DNA from: Firmicutes bacterium UBA1440 | GTDB lineage: Bacteria; Bacillota; Clostridia; Peptostreptococcales; Anaerovoracaceae | NCBI GenBank assembly: GCA_002329565.1 | Contig: DCTM01000061.1 | Coordinates: forward strand, 1 to 7,823 | Length of the DNA stretch: 7,823 bases | Direction: 5' to 3' | Shown here: in pieces, positions 6,965 to 7,823 of the stretch | Layout of the letters: each line of letters starts with the position of its first letter | Numbering within the stretch: the stretch's first letter is position 1 | The notes under the pieces: generated by a model | Databases searched by the model: none | The model's input: the letters and a program-made list of their open reading frames with translations, nothing else | What the model was told of the DNA's origin: nothing | Translations under genes and position numbers: made by a program

Positions 6965-6970
6965 CCTCCT
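6965..6970 (-). promoter_or_regulatory. Shine-Dalgarno site of purE overlapping the purL stop codon
   Basis: On the minus strand the purL stop and the purE ribosome site read TAGGAGG, so the stop (6969-6971) shares two bases with a perfect AGGAGG. This suits translational coupling of the two genes, although coupling itself is an inference. Confidence 0.85.
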
Positions 6971-7823
6971 AACCGAAATATTTCACACCGGCAGCAAAGA
7001 TACCCTGCTCTTTGTTGCCGTGAATATTCTTGTATGTGCCGTTGCTCTTTCTCTCGGAGTGCGCCATCTTACCGAAAACTCTGCCGTCAGGCGAAGTGAT
7101 ACCCTCGATAGCAAGCAGAGAGCCGTTTGGGTTGACATCGATATCCATCGAAGGTCTGCCCTCGTAATCTGTATACTGCGTTGCAATCTGTCCGTTAGCA
7201 ATCAGTGAGTCCAACACCTCTTTTTCCGCAATGAAGCGGCCCTCTCCGTGGGAAACAGCTATCGTATGGATGTCACCGACATTTGTATTCGCAAGCCACG
7301 GCGATTTGACCGAGGCGATGCGGGTATTGACAAAGCGGGCGACATGCCTGCCGATTGTGTTGTATGTCAGCGTCGGGCAATGCTCATCCGTGTCGATAAT
7401 CTTGCCGTACGGTACCAGTCCCAGCTTAATCAGAGCTTGGAAACCGTTGCATATGCCGAGGATCAAGCCGTCTCTGTTTTCAAGCAGATCCGTGACGGCG
7501 TCTTTGATTCGCGGATTGCGAAAGACTGCAGTTATGAACTTAGCCGAGCCGTCGGGCTCATCGCCGCCCGAAAATCCGCCCGGAATCATGATTATGCGGC
7601 TCTCCTCTATTTTCTTTTCAAACGCGCGAATCGATTCGTCGAGCGCCTGCGCATTCATGTTCCTTATTAAAAGGATCTCCGCCTTTGCTCCGGCTGCTTC
7701 GAAAGCTCTCTTGGAGTCCATCTCGCAGTTAGTGCCGGGGAATGCCGGAATCACGACAGGAGGAGCCGCAATCTTCACGGCCGGCTTGTGTGCGCTCCGT
7801 TCCGTATATGAAAATGCCGGAAC
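6969..7823 (-). CDS. purL: Phosphoribosylformylglycinamidine (FGAM) synthase, single-chain PurL, C-terminal glutaminase part (5' end outside window)
   Basis: FGAM synthase converts FGAR, ATP and glutamine to FGAM (step 4 of IMP synthesis). Only the last 284 residues are visible. They form the class I glutaminase domain: PGTNCE at visible residues 29-34, PGGFSGGDE near 81-89, the nucleophile in GICNGFQ (Cys125), and AHSER, whose His255 and Glu257 should complete the triad by analogy with the HPER motif of large PurL enzymes. The frame is open through the window edge. A GTG at 7778 could be mistaken for the start of a separate PurQ, but it has no ribosome site and is preceded by 15 in-frame codons resembling the interdomain linker of clostridial single-chain PurL. 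The TAG stop overlaps the purE ribosome site. It is the first visible gene of the operon, so the promoter is further upstream. The glutaminase call is firm; that it is a single chain rather than PurQ is well supported but not proven here. Confidence 0.93.
   Translation of the reverse strand, partial: VPAFSYTERSAHKPAVKIAAPPVVIPAFPGTNCEMDSKRAFEAAGAKAEILLIRNMNAQALDESIRAFEKKIEESRIIMIPGGFSGGDEPDGSAKFITAVFRNPRIKDAVTDLLENRDGLILGICNGFQALIKLGLVPYGKIIDTDEHCPTLTYNTIGRHVARFVNTRIASVKSPWLANTNVGDIHTIAVSHGEGRFIAEKEVLDSLIANGQIATQYTDYEGRPSMDIDVNPNGSLLAIEGITSPDGRVFGKMAHSERKSNGTYKNIHGNKEQGIFAAGVKYFG

Noticed and set aside
6969..7778. Separate purQ gene starting at GTG 7778
   Set aside because: There is no ribosome site before the GTG, the frame stays open to the window edge, and the 15 upstream codons look like a PurL interdomain linker. 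It is treated as the C-terminal domain of single-chain PurL.

Overview
This window is the inside of one long de novo purine biosynthesis operon, read entirely from the minus strand. Both ends are cut: the first visible gene (purL, at high coordinates) enters from outside, and the last (purD) runs off at position 1. In transcription order the genes are purL (3' part), purE, purC, purM, purN, purF-like, a PurO-type IMP cyclohydrolase, a stand-alone AICAR transformylase (the C-terminal half of a classical PurH), and purD (5' part). Junction gaps are 13, 18, 16, 5, 0, 4, 11 and 86 nt. Every gene has a Shine-Dalgarno sequence, usually lying in the end of the gene before it. No promoter or intrinsic terminator was seen, so the promoter should lie upstream of purL and outside the window.

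The organism is most likely an anaerobic member of the Bacillota (Clostridia-like). This rests on the single-chain PurL with a fused glutaminase domain, strong AGGAGG-type ribosome sites, tight operon packing, roughly balanced base composition, and a pairing of PurO-like cyclohydrolase with stand-alone AICAR transformylase that I recall from clostridial genomes. It is an inference from gene types, not a taxonomic placement.

Together the genes cover PRPP to IMP: PurF (step 1), PurD (2), PurN (3), PurL (4), PurM (5), PurE (AIR carboxylation), PurC (SAICAR), AICAR transformylase and IMP cyclohydrolase (last two). PurB (adenylosuccinate lyase) and PurK (N5-CAIR synthetase) are not in the window.

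Two features stand out. First, the purF product begins Met-Gly-Gly where PurF enzymes carry their catalytic Cys. The reading frame is stopped immediately upstream, so no propeptide can supply that Cys, and several other glutamine-site residues also appear changed, while the PRPP loop and the probable iron-sulfur cysteines are kept. It looks like a PurF with an inactive glutaminase domain. Second, the usual bifunctional PurH is replaced by two separate genes, one of archaeal PurO type. A 34-nt hairpin lies in the only sizeable intergenic gap, ahead of purD. The window has no mobile elements, RNA genes or CRISPR arrays that I can see.
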